A DNA stretch of 64,000 nt from Leishmania mexicana MHOM/GT/2001/U1103. Taxonomy: Eukaryota; Euglenozoa; Kinetoplastea; Trypanosomatida; Trypanosomatidae. The notes under the pieces were generated by a model, which ran no database searches, was not told the DNA's origin, and worked only from the letters and a program-made list of their open reading frames with translations. A program made the position numbers and the translations under genes. The stretch's first letter is position 1; each line of letters begins with the position of its first letter. Shown here in pieces: positions 8,727 to 18,396 of this stretch. The DNA lies in NCBI RefSeq assembly GCF_000234665.1, contig NC_018334.1, positions 1,116,001 through 1,180,000 on the forward strand, written 5' to 3'.

Positions 8727-11627
8727 CTCTGCGGCGTAGATATAGCTATAGTTAGATATAGGCGGTGCCAGCGGGCGAGGGCAAAGCCGTCGTCACGGCA
8801 GGAAGAAGAAAAGGAGAAAAACAAAACAAAACAGCGAGCTCGCACGTAATCGAGGGGATCAGGCACGGGAGATGAACACCCGCCACGCGGTAGGCTTGCC
8901 CGTATTCGTATCGCAGACGGCGGACGCGCGCATAGATGAGACACGGATCGCTCTCGAGGAAAGAATGACAGCTCAACGCGTGCAAGTAGCGGACGTGTAA
9001 CAATACGTCTGTGGCTACCGAAGACAGAGGAGAGGAGAGGAGAGACGCGTCTACACGTGTATCTGTGTGCGCATCGTCGGTGCTTTAATTCTAGGAGTCT
9101 GCAAAGGTGAGGCGCATGCGTCAAGATGACGTTCGGTTTTGAAAGTGCGGTGGATCGAGCGAAGCAGACCACCATATAAGAGGAGCGCTTAGAGGAAGAA
9201 GAAATGTGTGGTGGTGCAGAGTGGGAGAGTTAGTGAGTGGGAGGAGGAGGGGGAGGGGCCAGAATGGGCAACCAGCAACTTGCACGGAAGGAGGCGCATC
9301 ATGAAGTAGTCCAAAAGATGCCGCACCAAAGCCATGGAAGACTCTGGCGCTGAAAGCGTGCGAGGTGCAGTGGACGTTGTCTGCTTTCTCACAGGCAGTC
9401 GGGGCTGCTCTTCTGCCGCTGTGAAGGGAACTCATCGCTGTGGAGACACCAGGACTGAGTAGGATAGCGGCGAATTCAAGCGCACGCAACCACACACACA
9501 CGCATACACACACACACACACACAGGCACTGTTCAGGGAGAGGCCGTGCCACAGAGGGGGACTACCGGCCACGACGAGGAGGAGGCAGAAGAAGCCCCGT
9601 TCATTCCGACGCAAAACATCCAAAAACAAAACAGAGCGAAGCCGCAGAGATCACGCCAGCGCGTGCCTCCTGACGGCACCTTTTGCCGCCCCCCACTCCA
9701 CTCACCCAACCAACGCGCCCAACTTCACACCTCACCCCGCTTCTCCCCCTCTCTTTCCAGCTTCCGCTCTCTCCACGTGTTTTTCCGCTGTCTTGTGTGT
9801 GCTACCTCCAGCTCCCTCGGCGAAGACGCAGCGAGGCAGGAGACCACCAAACGGCAGAACAATACGAAAAGAGCTTGCCGCACTATCGCATATCCGCGAA
9901 CGGCGCCGCCCGCTGCTGGACAGTGCCGAAACCCCAGATGAAGCGAAACCAAAATGACGCAGAGGGGGGAGTACGTGGCGGTTGTGAAGCTGTCTGACTC
10001 GCATCACTTCTTGGGAGGAGCGCTTTTTACTGCACGTGGTCGGCTGCTGAACATGGGCAGACCAAATTGAGTGCTCAGCGACACGCTTGAAGTCGTTTTG
10101 CCTCACTTGATGCGTGCACCTTCTACCCACCCTGCTACGCAGGATGAGTGTGCACCTCGGACGACCCACACCCTTGCACACAGAGCACGAGGCCCATAGA
10201 ATAGCCTCCTCCCCCTCCGTTCCTGCACCGTTGGCCAAAAGGACGAAGGCGTGGGGACAGGAGAAGCCGGCTACGACAAAGCGGGGAACAACGCAAGGGC
10301 TGGAGGAGCGGGGCCGCGGACTCTGCGAATTATTCGAGGAGGTTTTGAGGACGAATGCGAGAGGCGTGAGGATGAAACCACCCGTCGTGCCAAAGGACGT
10401 TGCCCCACTACGGCACGAACAGAGAGCAACTGCGCTACCTGCGCAGGGCATCTGTGTGCGCGGGGAGAGGGGGGAGAGGTTGTTGGAAATCGGTATGTGC
10501 GAGCGAGTGAGGCCTCTCGTCAGTGACGACACGCACCCCACAACATAGGGGTGGTGGTGGTGATGTTTCACATGCAGGAGGGCGTCACTGGCGTTCTTCA
10601 AAGAGAAGCAAAGTCGCTCACAGCCTGCAGCAGTGACTTCAGCGCCTTTTTGCCTCTAGAACGACACGCATGCAACTACGCTAACCATCCTTGCAGTCCG
10701 TATGAGCGAATTCCCTACTGCAGCTTCTCGGCATGGCGGTTGGACATCGCCTTCCGTCTTCGCCCATTCCTGCAGCCCCTCCACCTTCGGGCCCATGAAG
10801 AGATTCGCTGCGCGGTAAGAAACTAAGCGCCGCCATGACGAAGAACAGCATCCGGCGTAGGAGGGGTAGAAAACTCGTTCTTGGACTCCATGGCTGAGGC
10901 AGCCAATGGTGCTGGTGACGGACACACCGAGCGTTACATCGGAGGAAGTGCGGGAGGCGTGTCTGTTTGTCGATCCAGTTGAGCGCGAAGGAAGCTGTGA
11001 GCTGGGCAATGCTCCGTTTGATTTTGGTGCTGCTGTCTATCATCGCCGCAACGATTGTGGAGTATGAGGGCTGGCGGAGAAGGTGAACGCAAGCTCACGG
11101 TGGTCCACCCACGAGGACGACTCAGTGCGGGGAGCATCCCTGTCGTCGGCCACTCCCTGGCGCACGCATACCGTGACTCTGTGCGCACCACCGCGAAACG
11201 GTCGCCAAACGGGACCGTCGTTGAGCTTCCCGGATGCTGCGTTTATTGTTTTCCTTTCAGCAGCGGCATAGGCGCAGGTCTCCAGAGGATGAGGATACGC
11301 ACAGAAATCGATGAACATCGAATAAATGGGGGAGGAGGGGAGGAGGGAGGAGCCCCCAGTTGACCTCATAGCACATGATTGAAATTACAAACGTTTCTCC
11401 AGCATCGTGCGGCAAAGCATCGCGACGTGAGAGAACGCAGCCGTCACGCTCGTAGATGACGAACCCGTCCCATCTCCTCCCCAAGAAACGGTCTCTCACA
11501 GCACAGTGGGCAACAGGTGTGCCACGTCTCTTCGCGCAAGGTGAATGCTCTGTGTGTCTGGGGGGAGGGGGAGGCGGAGACGGAGGAGAGATCACCAGTA
11601 TTGTCACCCAAAGCAGTCAAACGGTCG
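8727..11627. other. spacer 3' of the micro-protein gene
   Basis: Holds a (CA)n tract at about 9488-9525 and an unusual plus-strand pyrimidine-rich stretch at about 9680-9775 (opposite in polarity to most spacers here). A long stop-free minus frame at 9732-10601 lacks a good start and coding character. Around 10650-11370, protein-like fragments appear in alternating minus frames (for example TASFALNWIDKQT, then SDVTLGVSVTSTIGCLSHG, then VSYRAANLFMGPKVEGL). They could be an old gene remnant, but I cannot assign a family. Confidence 0.4.
9488..9525. repeat. (CA)n microsatellite
   Basis: Runs of cacaca interrupted by one gcatac unit. Such tracts are common in the spacers of this window. Confidence 0.8.
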
Positions 11628-11780
11628 CTACTTCTTTGCAGCCGTGGCTCTCGCGGCGCGGTTCTTGTGCACGTGGGGCATGATGTACTGGTGTGCACTG
11701 AAGGCCAGCAGCACAAACACAACGACAAACAGAAGAGGCCAGCTGTTCAGGCACGGCAAGAACTCATTATCGATGGCCAT
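11628..11780 (-). CDS. 50-residue tail-anchored micro-protein
   Basis: A very small protein beginning MAIDNEFLPCLNSW, with a hydrophobic helix at residues about 15-31 (PLLFVVVFVLLAF core) and a short basic tail (HVHKNRAARATAAKK). One membrane span plus a Lys/Arg-rich end resembles small subunits of mitochondrial inner-membrane complexes or tail-anchored proteins, but no family is recognised. The frame stays open upstream to an ATG at 11981, giving 117 residues. I prefer the start at 11780 because the intervening sequence has poor codon bias, contains a pyrimidine tract, and ends with AGs (ACAAAG, CATCAG) a few bases before CACCAATGG. The stop is TAG at 11628-11630. It sits between symplekin and the membrane-protein gene, with the same direction and GC-rich codon use. 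Confidence 0.6.
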   Translation of the reverse strand: MAIDNEFLPCLNSWPLLFVVVFVLLAFSAHQYIMPHVHKNRAARATAAKK

Positions 11781-12382
11781 TGGTGCTGATGTCTCGGTCT
11801 TTGTGAGAGAAGGTCGAGCGGGTGTGGTGGCGCGTGGCAGCGGATAACATGCTGCGAGGTGTTCGTATCCAGACGACGCATCAGACGAATTGCGGGGAAG
11901 TAGAGTGGAGGAAATAGGGACGTGGCGAGGGGCTGAGGTCCCAGCCTCGCGTCCGACTCCGGAGTCGACACCCGGGGACATCTGCTTTTCGGTTGCGGGC
12001 GCACGCCCACCACATGCAGCTCCGTGCCAAAGGATGAGGCGCCACCCTCGCGGAAAAGAGAGCGGCCGCTGCCCACATCACAGTCATCATCAAATCCGTT
12101 TTGTTTTCCCAGCTTGACAGACCACACGCAAACCAAGACCGCTTCTCATTATGACCAAGGTGCACCCTGCAACGCCAACCAGCGCAGCGCATGTCGAGTA
12201 GCACAACGTCGGCGCCCGTGCTCCCCACAGGCACACGCTCCCTTACATTAGTCAATCAACCACCCGCACCTGCGCGACGTCCTTTTCCTCCGTTATCCGC
12301 CATCCACGACACTCGTCGACAGCCCGAGAGCCGCTCCATCCAGACCCCCACACGCTTCCCCGTTGCAGAGCCTGGTGCGCTA
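11781..12382. other. spacer 3' of symplekin
   Basis: About 600 bases expected to hold the symplekin 3'UTR and the acceptor region of the micro-protein gene. The minus frame upstream of the micro-protein stays open to 11981 but looks like leader sequence. No other feature seen. Confidence 0.6.
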
Positions 12383-15300
12383 TCACAGGTTTCCGAGGAT
12401 GTGCATAAAGGAGGCGTTGTTGCCGTGCTCTTCCTTGAAGTACTCGCACAGCTGCGGATGCTCCCGCAGCGCCTGCGTCAAGACCTGGTCAGGCAAGTTC
12501 ACGAGAAAATTGCTGCACTCGCGGTAGTAGCGCTCTGTGAAGAGCACGACGCCCTTCCACAGCTGCGGGTCCGTGTCCCAGACCGAGGCTCGCTCTAGGG
12601 GCGTTAGAATCGTCTGCACAACAAAGTTGATGAACTCTGTGTAGCGGCTGCGCAGGAACAGTGTAGCTGCTTGCAGCACAGTCGCCATGAGCTGTGATGG
12701 GACCGGCGGCGGGTGCATGAGCTGCTGCAGCGCCTTCTGCACCTCTGGGGGGCCGTACAGCTTCTCCACGGTCGTGTTGTCGAAGCTGCGCGTCAGCTCA
12801 AAGCACAGGTTCACCACCTCCTTCGTTGTGCCCACGCTGATCGGCGGAAGCTCCTCCGTCTTCTCCTTCCCGGTCACCGCCCCAGCGGAGGTTTGCTCGC
12901 CATTGTGCATGCCGTCCAGAACACCGCCAGTCGTGCCGCCTACGGCTCCACCATGCAACGGGTGGGAGAGCATGGATGAGGGAAGCCGGGACTGGCTCTC
13001 CTGCGGGGCTCGATGGAGGTACACGAAGAAGTCCACGCGTGTCAGGCCACGCGGCACACCGTCTTGGAAGGGGACAGGGCACTTGACGAACACCTCTCGC
13101 AGCACCTGAATCTCAAAGGCACGCAGCTCTGTCGGCTCCAGCACATACATCCGCTCCTTCGCCGGTAGCCGGTGAAACGCATTGTGGTAGTGTCGCTGGA
13201 ACTGCAGCTGCACCTGAAGAAACAGAAGAAAGACGTTCAGGTAGGTCTGCTTCAGCTCCTTGGCAGGGAGGAAGCTGAGAAACGGTGCGACGTAGCGAAT
13301 ATCCAGCAGAGAGACCGACTGGGCCGAGTCACCCAGTGGAATGCCGCTGAGCTCGTACATCGCCTTCGCATGGCCCAGCACGGCATTGCTGATGTTGCGC
13401 AGCGCCTCCAGGGTGACCGTCGTAGATGCCTGACTCGCGGCATCGATCCCGTTAGGGGATGTCGCCATAGTGTTCGCCGCGGAGTTGACCTCCTGCGCCA
13501 TGGCGCCAAGCTGCTCCCGCACTGCCCACAACATGGACTGGACGAGGGGCCGCGCCTCACGGCAGCGCTTGCGTAGCAGCGGCATCACGGCCGCCACAAA
13601 GTTGGAGGCGTCCGTCTTGAGCAGGTGCTGCGTCATGCGCCGCACGTCGGCGTTCTCTGGAAGGAGTTGCATCATGAGGATGTTGCCGCGCTCGACGCAC
13701 TGCTGAAAGACTTCGAGTAAGGCGGGGAACAGCTCGCGAGGCTGGCGCGCGCACAGCATCAGAAAGAGGCCGAGGCGCCGGTTCAGCACGGTGGACATGC
13801 GCACACGGTCCTTGGCGGTGGCCTCATCCGTATCGCCGGCGACGGCTGCCGCCTCATCCCCGTTCGCCGTATCGCCGCCGTCATGGGCGCGCTTCAGCTT
13901 CGAGGATGAGGAGCGTTGATAGGCTGGAATGGCAAAGAGCTGCTTCTTTGCGTACCGGAGCAGATGCCCCTCTGCCGTCATGTCCAGCACCGGTACTCCT
14001 TGAGTAGTGGTGGTTGACAGAAGCTGATCGATCTCCTTGATGGCGAATCGGCGCGCGTAGTCGTGCGTGCTGAGGCAGAGCTGCAGCAGGATGTTCACGG
14101 CACAGGTGCGGTACACTGGCCGCCGCACAGCCAGGTTGCGCAAGAGCCACATCCCAATCACGCAACTGGCCTTGTCGGCGGAGAGGCAGAAGTGCCTGTA
14201 CAGGTGGTACCACACATACCGGGTGAGCACCGGGGCCTGCAGCAGGACATCCAACAAAATCAGGTTCAGTCGTGCCGTCCGGATAAGCTCCAGCACGCGG
14301 CACAGCATGTGACTGTACGTCGACGGGGCTGCCACGGTATCATTCAGAAAGGCGAAGTCCTCCTCGCCAGTGGTGGCACGAGCGCCGACCGCGGCATCCT
14401 CCTCCCCGGCGCCGCCTACCCCGTCCGGCTCCTCACGAGCCCGCTTCTGACCGACGTCCTGGCTCGCGCGGTGAACATCGTCGTCGTACAGAAAGGCAAT
14501 AGGGCTCTCCACCTCCACCGAGAAGCCGGCTTCAGTCTGCATCAACTCGCCGCCGCCGTGGGGGCCGCCGTCGTCCAGGATAGTGCCATCGTCCTCGCCG
14601 TGCGTCACCGCGGCGGCTCCACCGAGGAGCAGCGCACTGTTCCAGGTGGCGCTCCGCTCGTGCATTGGCGCCTGTGTGGCGTAGTACATGAAGAGCACCT
14701 GTAGCGTGAGCTGGTAGTAGGAGCTGGCGAGAAACAGGGAGGCGACATCGGTGTTCGGGTTCGCAGTGGCGGTGCTCGTCTTCCCGCTTGCAGCAGCCTC
14801 CTTCTGCGCCTGAGCCCGCGTGAGCTCCCTTCGGAGGTGCAAAAGAAGCTCATCCATGGCACTGTCCGCCAGCGACGGAGGCAGCTGCACGAGGCAGCGC
14901 GAGATGAGCGCCTGTGTCAGTCGGATGCGCGCCTCGGCCTCGCCGCGCACATGCTGGTAGGCTCCGAGGACAGAGGTGAAGGCAGCGCGCTCCAGCCGAG
15001 AGCGGGAGGACACCTTGCGGAGAACTTGCATGCCGCGCATGTGCAAGGCGGCGCTGTCTTTCACGTGCTCGATTAGCTTCCCGGCAGCGATGGCCTCCAC
15101 ACCCTGCCGTTCCATCTGCCGCAACTTTTCCAGTTCTTCCCTCTGAGCCTGGTACGCGGCGGCAAGCTGCATCTGCTCCAGGCCCCGGCGATGCAGCTCC
15201 TGGATGGCGTCCTCGCTCAGGAAGTCCATGTGCGACACCGTCAGCATCACCATGTCTACCAAGGCGGACGCTGTGACGGGGCCGAGGGACGTTTTCAAGT

Positions 15301-16876
15301 ACGCCTCGCGGCGACCAAGCAGGGTGTCGCCGTCTTCATCGTTGAAGAAGTCATAGTCGCCCTCGCCGGCGCCGGCCGCTCCTCCGCTCGTGATGAGGTG
15401 ATGAGGCGGGGCCAGAACCCGACGGCACTCGCGAAGACGACCTGGAGCGCTACTGTCATCGCCCCATGCCGAAGAGCTTGGCTTGTCTTCCTCCGCCACT
15501 GGCGCTGTGTTCACGTGGTCGACGATGCCCTCCGTCGTCATGGCGTGACTCACGGGATTTATGACAAACACGGCACCCCCGAACGCAGAGAGAGCTGCCT
15601 GCAGACCAGTAAAAGCCGCCTCGCTCACCAAGGACACCTCAGTCGCATTGTTGCTCTTGCCAGCGACGCGACGCAGCTGCAGTCCCACACTAAACACCCG
15701 CTGCAAGCTGCGCTGGACGTGGTACACGCGGAAGACGTCCTTCTTGGCGCCTCTCGCACCGCCACGACCGCCGGCGTCGCCGCCCGCTGCTTCCTTTTCC
15801 ATGAACTCCATCTGGCGCTGCTGTTGCAACGCTATGTACTGCTGCGCAAACTTGAGCAGCACCTCCACAATGAAGGCGGCGGCCCGCGAGCACAGCTGCT
15901 CGAGCGAGCTGGAGGCCTGTCGCGTCTTGGAAGAGGAGGCGCAAACAGCGATATGCGAAATGGCCCACAGCACATCTTCGACGTCCTGCAAGAGGGCAGT
16001 AAGAAGAATTGGCGATGTATTCTTACCAGACCGACCGCCGCCCATGATGACGCCACCGGCGGTATTCACGGTTCTGCCGTGGGAGCCCGTGAGCGGCTCC
16101 TGTAACGCGATGTTCAGTGGGTGCAACATGCCTTCCACAGCAGCCTCCAGCTGTTCCACGACGCGCTCCCCGACCAACGGCGAGCCGCAGTCAGCCAATG
16201 ACCCAAGCAGAGCCCAGACGCTGCTCTGCAGGCACCGGCGCGCGTACTCGTACGACGTGACGCGACGCAGACTGTCCACGGACGTTGTGAAGCGCTTGGC
16301 CACAATCTCGCGCAAGGAGTGCAGCTCCGACTCCAACGACGCCCGTGTTGTCTCCGCCTCCTCGTCCTCCCCAGCACCTGATGTCTCTGGCGGCACACCG
16401 TTGGCGTCGACAGAGGGGAAGACAACTGTTGTTGCGTGCGGGAACACCACTGCCGTCGCCCGGCTCCAGTGCGCGAAGGTCGTCGCATTCGTCGTTGTCG
16501 CCGTCTCGTTCAGGAACATGCACAGGAGCAGGTAGTCGTCCGGGGTGAAGGCCCACTGTGGATCTGTGGACGAGTTCGCGGCCATTGTCCCGCCCGTTTG
16601 CTTTCGCCAAAACGTACAGGTCACCGGTGACGCAGACGCATCGGCTGTGCGTGTGTAACGGCCATGCACGAGCTCTAGTACCTCTGCAAGGCTGCGCATT
16701 ACGCACTGCTGCTGACACACCTCCCGGCTCGTGCCGCTGTGGTTGTTGTACGCATCCAGCAGCATCTCTACGGTCTGCCGCACCTCGTCCAAGGTGCTGA
16801 GCCCACGGAGGAGCAACGTAAGGTCCAGCGCGTCCACCGAGTCTACTGACCCAATAACGGACATGAGCGTGTCCAT
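12383..16876 (-). CDS. symplekin (mRNA 3'-end processing scaffold)
   Basis: A protein of 1,497 residues, mostly helical. The C-terminal 300 residues carry the symplekin/Pta1 C-domain pattern: RYVAPFLSFLPAKELKQTYL, then VVNLCFEL and KALQQLMHPPPVPSQLMATV. After these comes FINFVVQTILTPLERASVW, then PQLWKGVVLF and FLVNLPDQVLTQAL, in family order. Known symplekins hold together the cleavage and polyadenylation factors. In trypanosomatids, polyadenylation of one gene is coupled to trans-splicing of the next. Other visible parts are an N-terminal segment starting MDTLMSVIGSVDS, a HEAT-like middle (LLGSLADCGSPLVGERVVE), and acidic, disordered insertions around GEDDGTILDDGG and REEPDGVGGAGEED. It is longer than human symplekin (about 1,270), mainly through these insertions. 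The frame is open to 17218, but the ATG at 16876 follows a pyrimidine tract ending CTACAG at 16928, so that start is chosen. Confidence 0.88.
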   Translation of the reverse strand: MDTLMSVIGSVDSVDALDLTLLLRGLSTLDEVRQTVEMLLDAYNNHSGTSREVCQQQCVMRSLAEVLELVHGRYTRTADASASPVTCTFWRKQTGGTMAANSSTDPQWAFTPDDYLLLCMFLNETATTTNATTFAHWSRATAVVFPHATTVVFPSVDANGVPPETSGAGEDEEAETTRASLESELHSLREIVAKRFTTSVDSLRRVTSYEYARRCLQSSVWALLGSLADCGSPLVGERVVEQLEAAVEGMLHPLNIALQEPLTGSHGRTVNTAGGVIMGGGRSGKNTSPILLTALLQDVEDVLWAISHIAVCASSSKTRQASSSLEQLCSRAAAFIVEVLLKFAQQYIALQQQRQMEFMEKEAAGGDAGGRGGARGAKKDVFRVYHVQRSLQRVFSVGLQLRRVAGKSNNATEVSLVSEAAFTGLQAALSAFGGAVFVINPVSHAMTTEGIVDHVNTAPVAEEDKPSSSAWGDDSSAPGRLRECRRVLAPPHHLITSGGAAGAGEGDYDFFNDEDGDTLLGRREAYLKTSLGPVTASALVDMVMLTVSHMDFLSEDAIQELHRRGLEQMQLAAAYQAQREELEKLRQMERQGVEAIAAGKLIEHVKDSAALHMRGMQVLRKVSSRSRLERAAFTSVLGAYQHVRGEAEARIRLTQALISRCLVQLPPSLADSAMDELLLHLRRELTRAQAQKEAAASGKTSTATANPNTDVASLFLASSYYQLTLQVLFMYYATQAPMHERSATWNSALLLGGAAAVTHGEDDGTILDDGGPHGGGELMQTEAGFSVEVESPIAFLYDDDVHRASQDVGQKRAREEPDGVGGAGEEDAAVGARATTGEEDFAFLNDTVAAPSTYSHMLCRVLELIRTARLNLILLDVLLQAPVLTRYVWYHLYRHFCLSADKASCVIGMWLLRNLAVRRPVYRTCAVNILLQLCLSTHDYARRFAIKEIDQLLSTTTTQGVPVLDMTAEGHLLRYAKKQLFAIPAYQRSSSSKLKRAHDGGDTANGDEAAAVAGDTDEATAKDRVRMSTVLNRRLGLFLMLCARQPRELFPALLEVFQQCVERGNILMMQLLPENADVRRMTQHLLKTDASNFVAAVMPLLRKRCREARPLVQSMLWAVREQLGAMAQEVNSAANTMATSPNGIDAASQASTTVTLEALRNISNAVLGHAKAMYELSGIPLGDSAQSVSLLDIRYVAPFLSFLPAKELKQTYLNVFLLFLQVQLQFQRHYHNAFHRLPAKERMYVLEPTELRAFEIQVLREVFVKCPVPFQDGVPRGLTRVDFFVYLHRAPQESQSRLPSSMLSHPLHGGAVGGTTGGVLDGMHNGEQTSAGAVTGKEKTEELPPISVGTTKEVVNLCFELTRSFDNTTVEKLYGPPEVQKALQQLMHPPPVPSQLMATVLQAATLFLRSRYTEFINFVVQTILTPLERASVWDTDPQLWKGVVLFTERYYRECSNFLVNLPDQVLTQALREHPQLCEYFKEEHGNNASFMHILGNL

Positions 16877-18396
16877 TTTCTTCTGCCGTGAGTTCGATAG
16901 ACCCCTGACCGCGTTTTGTTTCGTGTGCTGTAGAAGGCGGACGAGAAGGTGAGGAGTGGGGAAAACAAGAGCAGAGAAGAAGAGAGCAGTGTTGCATGCG
17001 GCAGAGCTGCAGAGAGAGAGCAGACAACATTTTTTCTTTGGGAGGGAGGGAGGGGTGCGTGATGGACGAAGCGGGACAGAGATCGGATCCGGCTCATCTC
17101 GCCCGCTGCCTATCAGAAAGGGAGAGAGGGGAGGGGGTGGTGCAACAGCAGTCGCTGGCACATACATGACGCTGCCATCCGGGAAGAGAAGTTGCGCTGA
17201 GAACGCGCACACACACACACATGGCTCTTACTGGGTTTCTGTAGATTTAGTTCTGAGATCCAGCGGTCACGAGCGCGGTCAGTAATGGCGACCGTGTTGT
17301 GCCCGATGCACAGCAAATAAACTTTACGCGAGAGCCATCCAACGAAGACGCCCGCCAAAGACGGACCAGCACGGTGGAGAAAATCGCCACCTCCCCCAGA
17401 CAACAAGCAACACGAACAGAGAAGTGAGCAAAATACGTCGGAAGATAGAAGGAGAGGAGGACAGGGAAAAGAAAGGCAACGCGACAAGAGAGAGTGAGAG
17501 ACAGACGTACCGCCAGGCGAGCGTTGCGCCATGCCGATCTCCAAGGTGATCACTGGCGACGTTGCGCAGATGGCGAGCGAAAACGAACAAACGAGACAAG
17601 GCACGGGGGGGGGAGGTCTCCGCTATCTTCGTCACCTGTACCTGCATGACAGAAGACGGGAGACGAAAGGCAAGCACGGGTTTCGCGGTGTGTTGTTTGT
17701 TGTGGTGGTTGTGGTGGCGGTGGCGGTGGGGAGGAGGGCGCTGCACAAGGCAACAAAAAAAAGGTGTGGGGAAAAGACAACACGGCAACGCCTTCCTCGT
17801 CCAACAATGCCTGCTTCTCATCCTCTCCTGTGCCGATGTGCGTCGTGGACGGCTGGACCACCACCAGACACGCCCCTGCCTGCTCCCCACTACGCGCAAG
17901 GGTTCTCAGGCATGCAGGTCGTTATCGCATACAGCTTCATGTGCGTATAGAGTTGAACAGCCCGCTTTAGCTTCTTTTTTTTGTGATGTTCATTCTTATT
18001 ATTCCTTTCGTTTCGTCCGTCCCGCCGCCGCCTGCGAGGGGGAGAGGGGGGGGGGGCACTGAACCGCCACGTCACGCAGACAGGGCGGAGACGCTACCAC
18101 CCAGCACCTCCCACGCGGCTTCGGGCCGCCGCCTCACAGCACGAGAAGCGGGAGAGGCAGAGAGGGAGAGAAGCAGACGTGGATGGAGAAGACGAGGTGC
18201 GCGGCGGCAGTTGGAAGAAGGCAGGCGAGCAGAAAAGTCTCGTCTTCCTTGCAGCAATGTCGCCCTCACGTCGAATATGGATGCACAGCGGACATCACGC
18301 GTTGAGGAAACAGAAACAACAAAGCCGCGCGTGGAGTCCTGCGCACGCGTCCACGAAAGACACACGCCGTTTTGCACACACGAACGCATCTCTCAC
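16877..18396. other. spacer between the 539-residue unknown and symplekin
   Basis: Contains the symplekin acceptor region, (CA)n at about 17208-17220, purine-rich plus strand at 17440-17510, a G12 run at about 18045-18057 and more purine-rich sequence to 18250. A plus-strand frame starting at 17531 looks protein-like for about 24 codons and then becomes low complexity. I do not regard it as a gene. Confidence 0.55.
16928..17000 (-). promoter_or_regulatory. predicted trans-splice acceptor of symplekin
   Basis: On the minus strand a pyrimidine-rich stretch (TTCTCTCTTCTCTGCTCTTG onward) ends in CTACAG with AG at 16928-16929, about 52 bases before the start codon. This is the canonical tract-plus-AG layout. 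No other AG lies within the tract's last part. Confidence 0.6.

Noticed and set aside
9732..10601. Stop-free minus frame of 289 codons
   Set aside because: It opens at TTG, not ATG, and its composition is mixed with no motif. It crosses a plus-strand pyrimidine tract and looks like chance in GC-rich DNA.
17531..17950. Plus-strand frame starting MPISKVITGDVAQ
   Set aside because: Only the first two dozen codons look like protein; the rest is Val-repeat and low complexity, antisense to the cluster.
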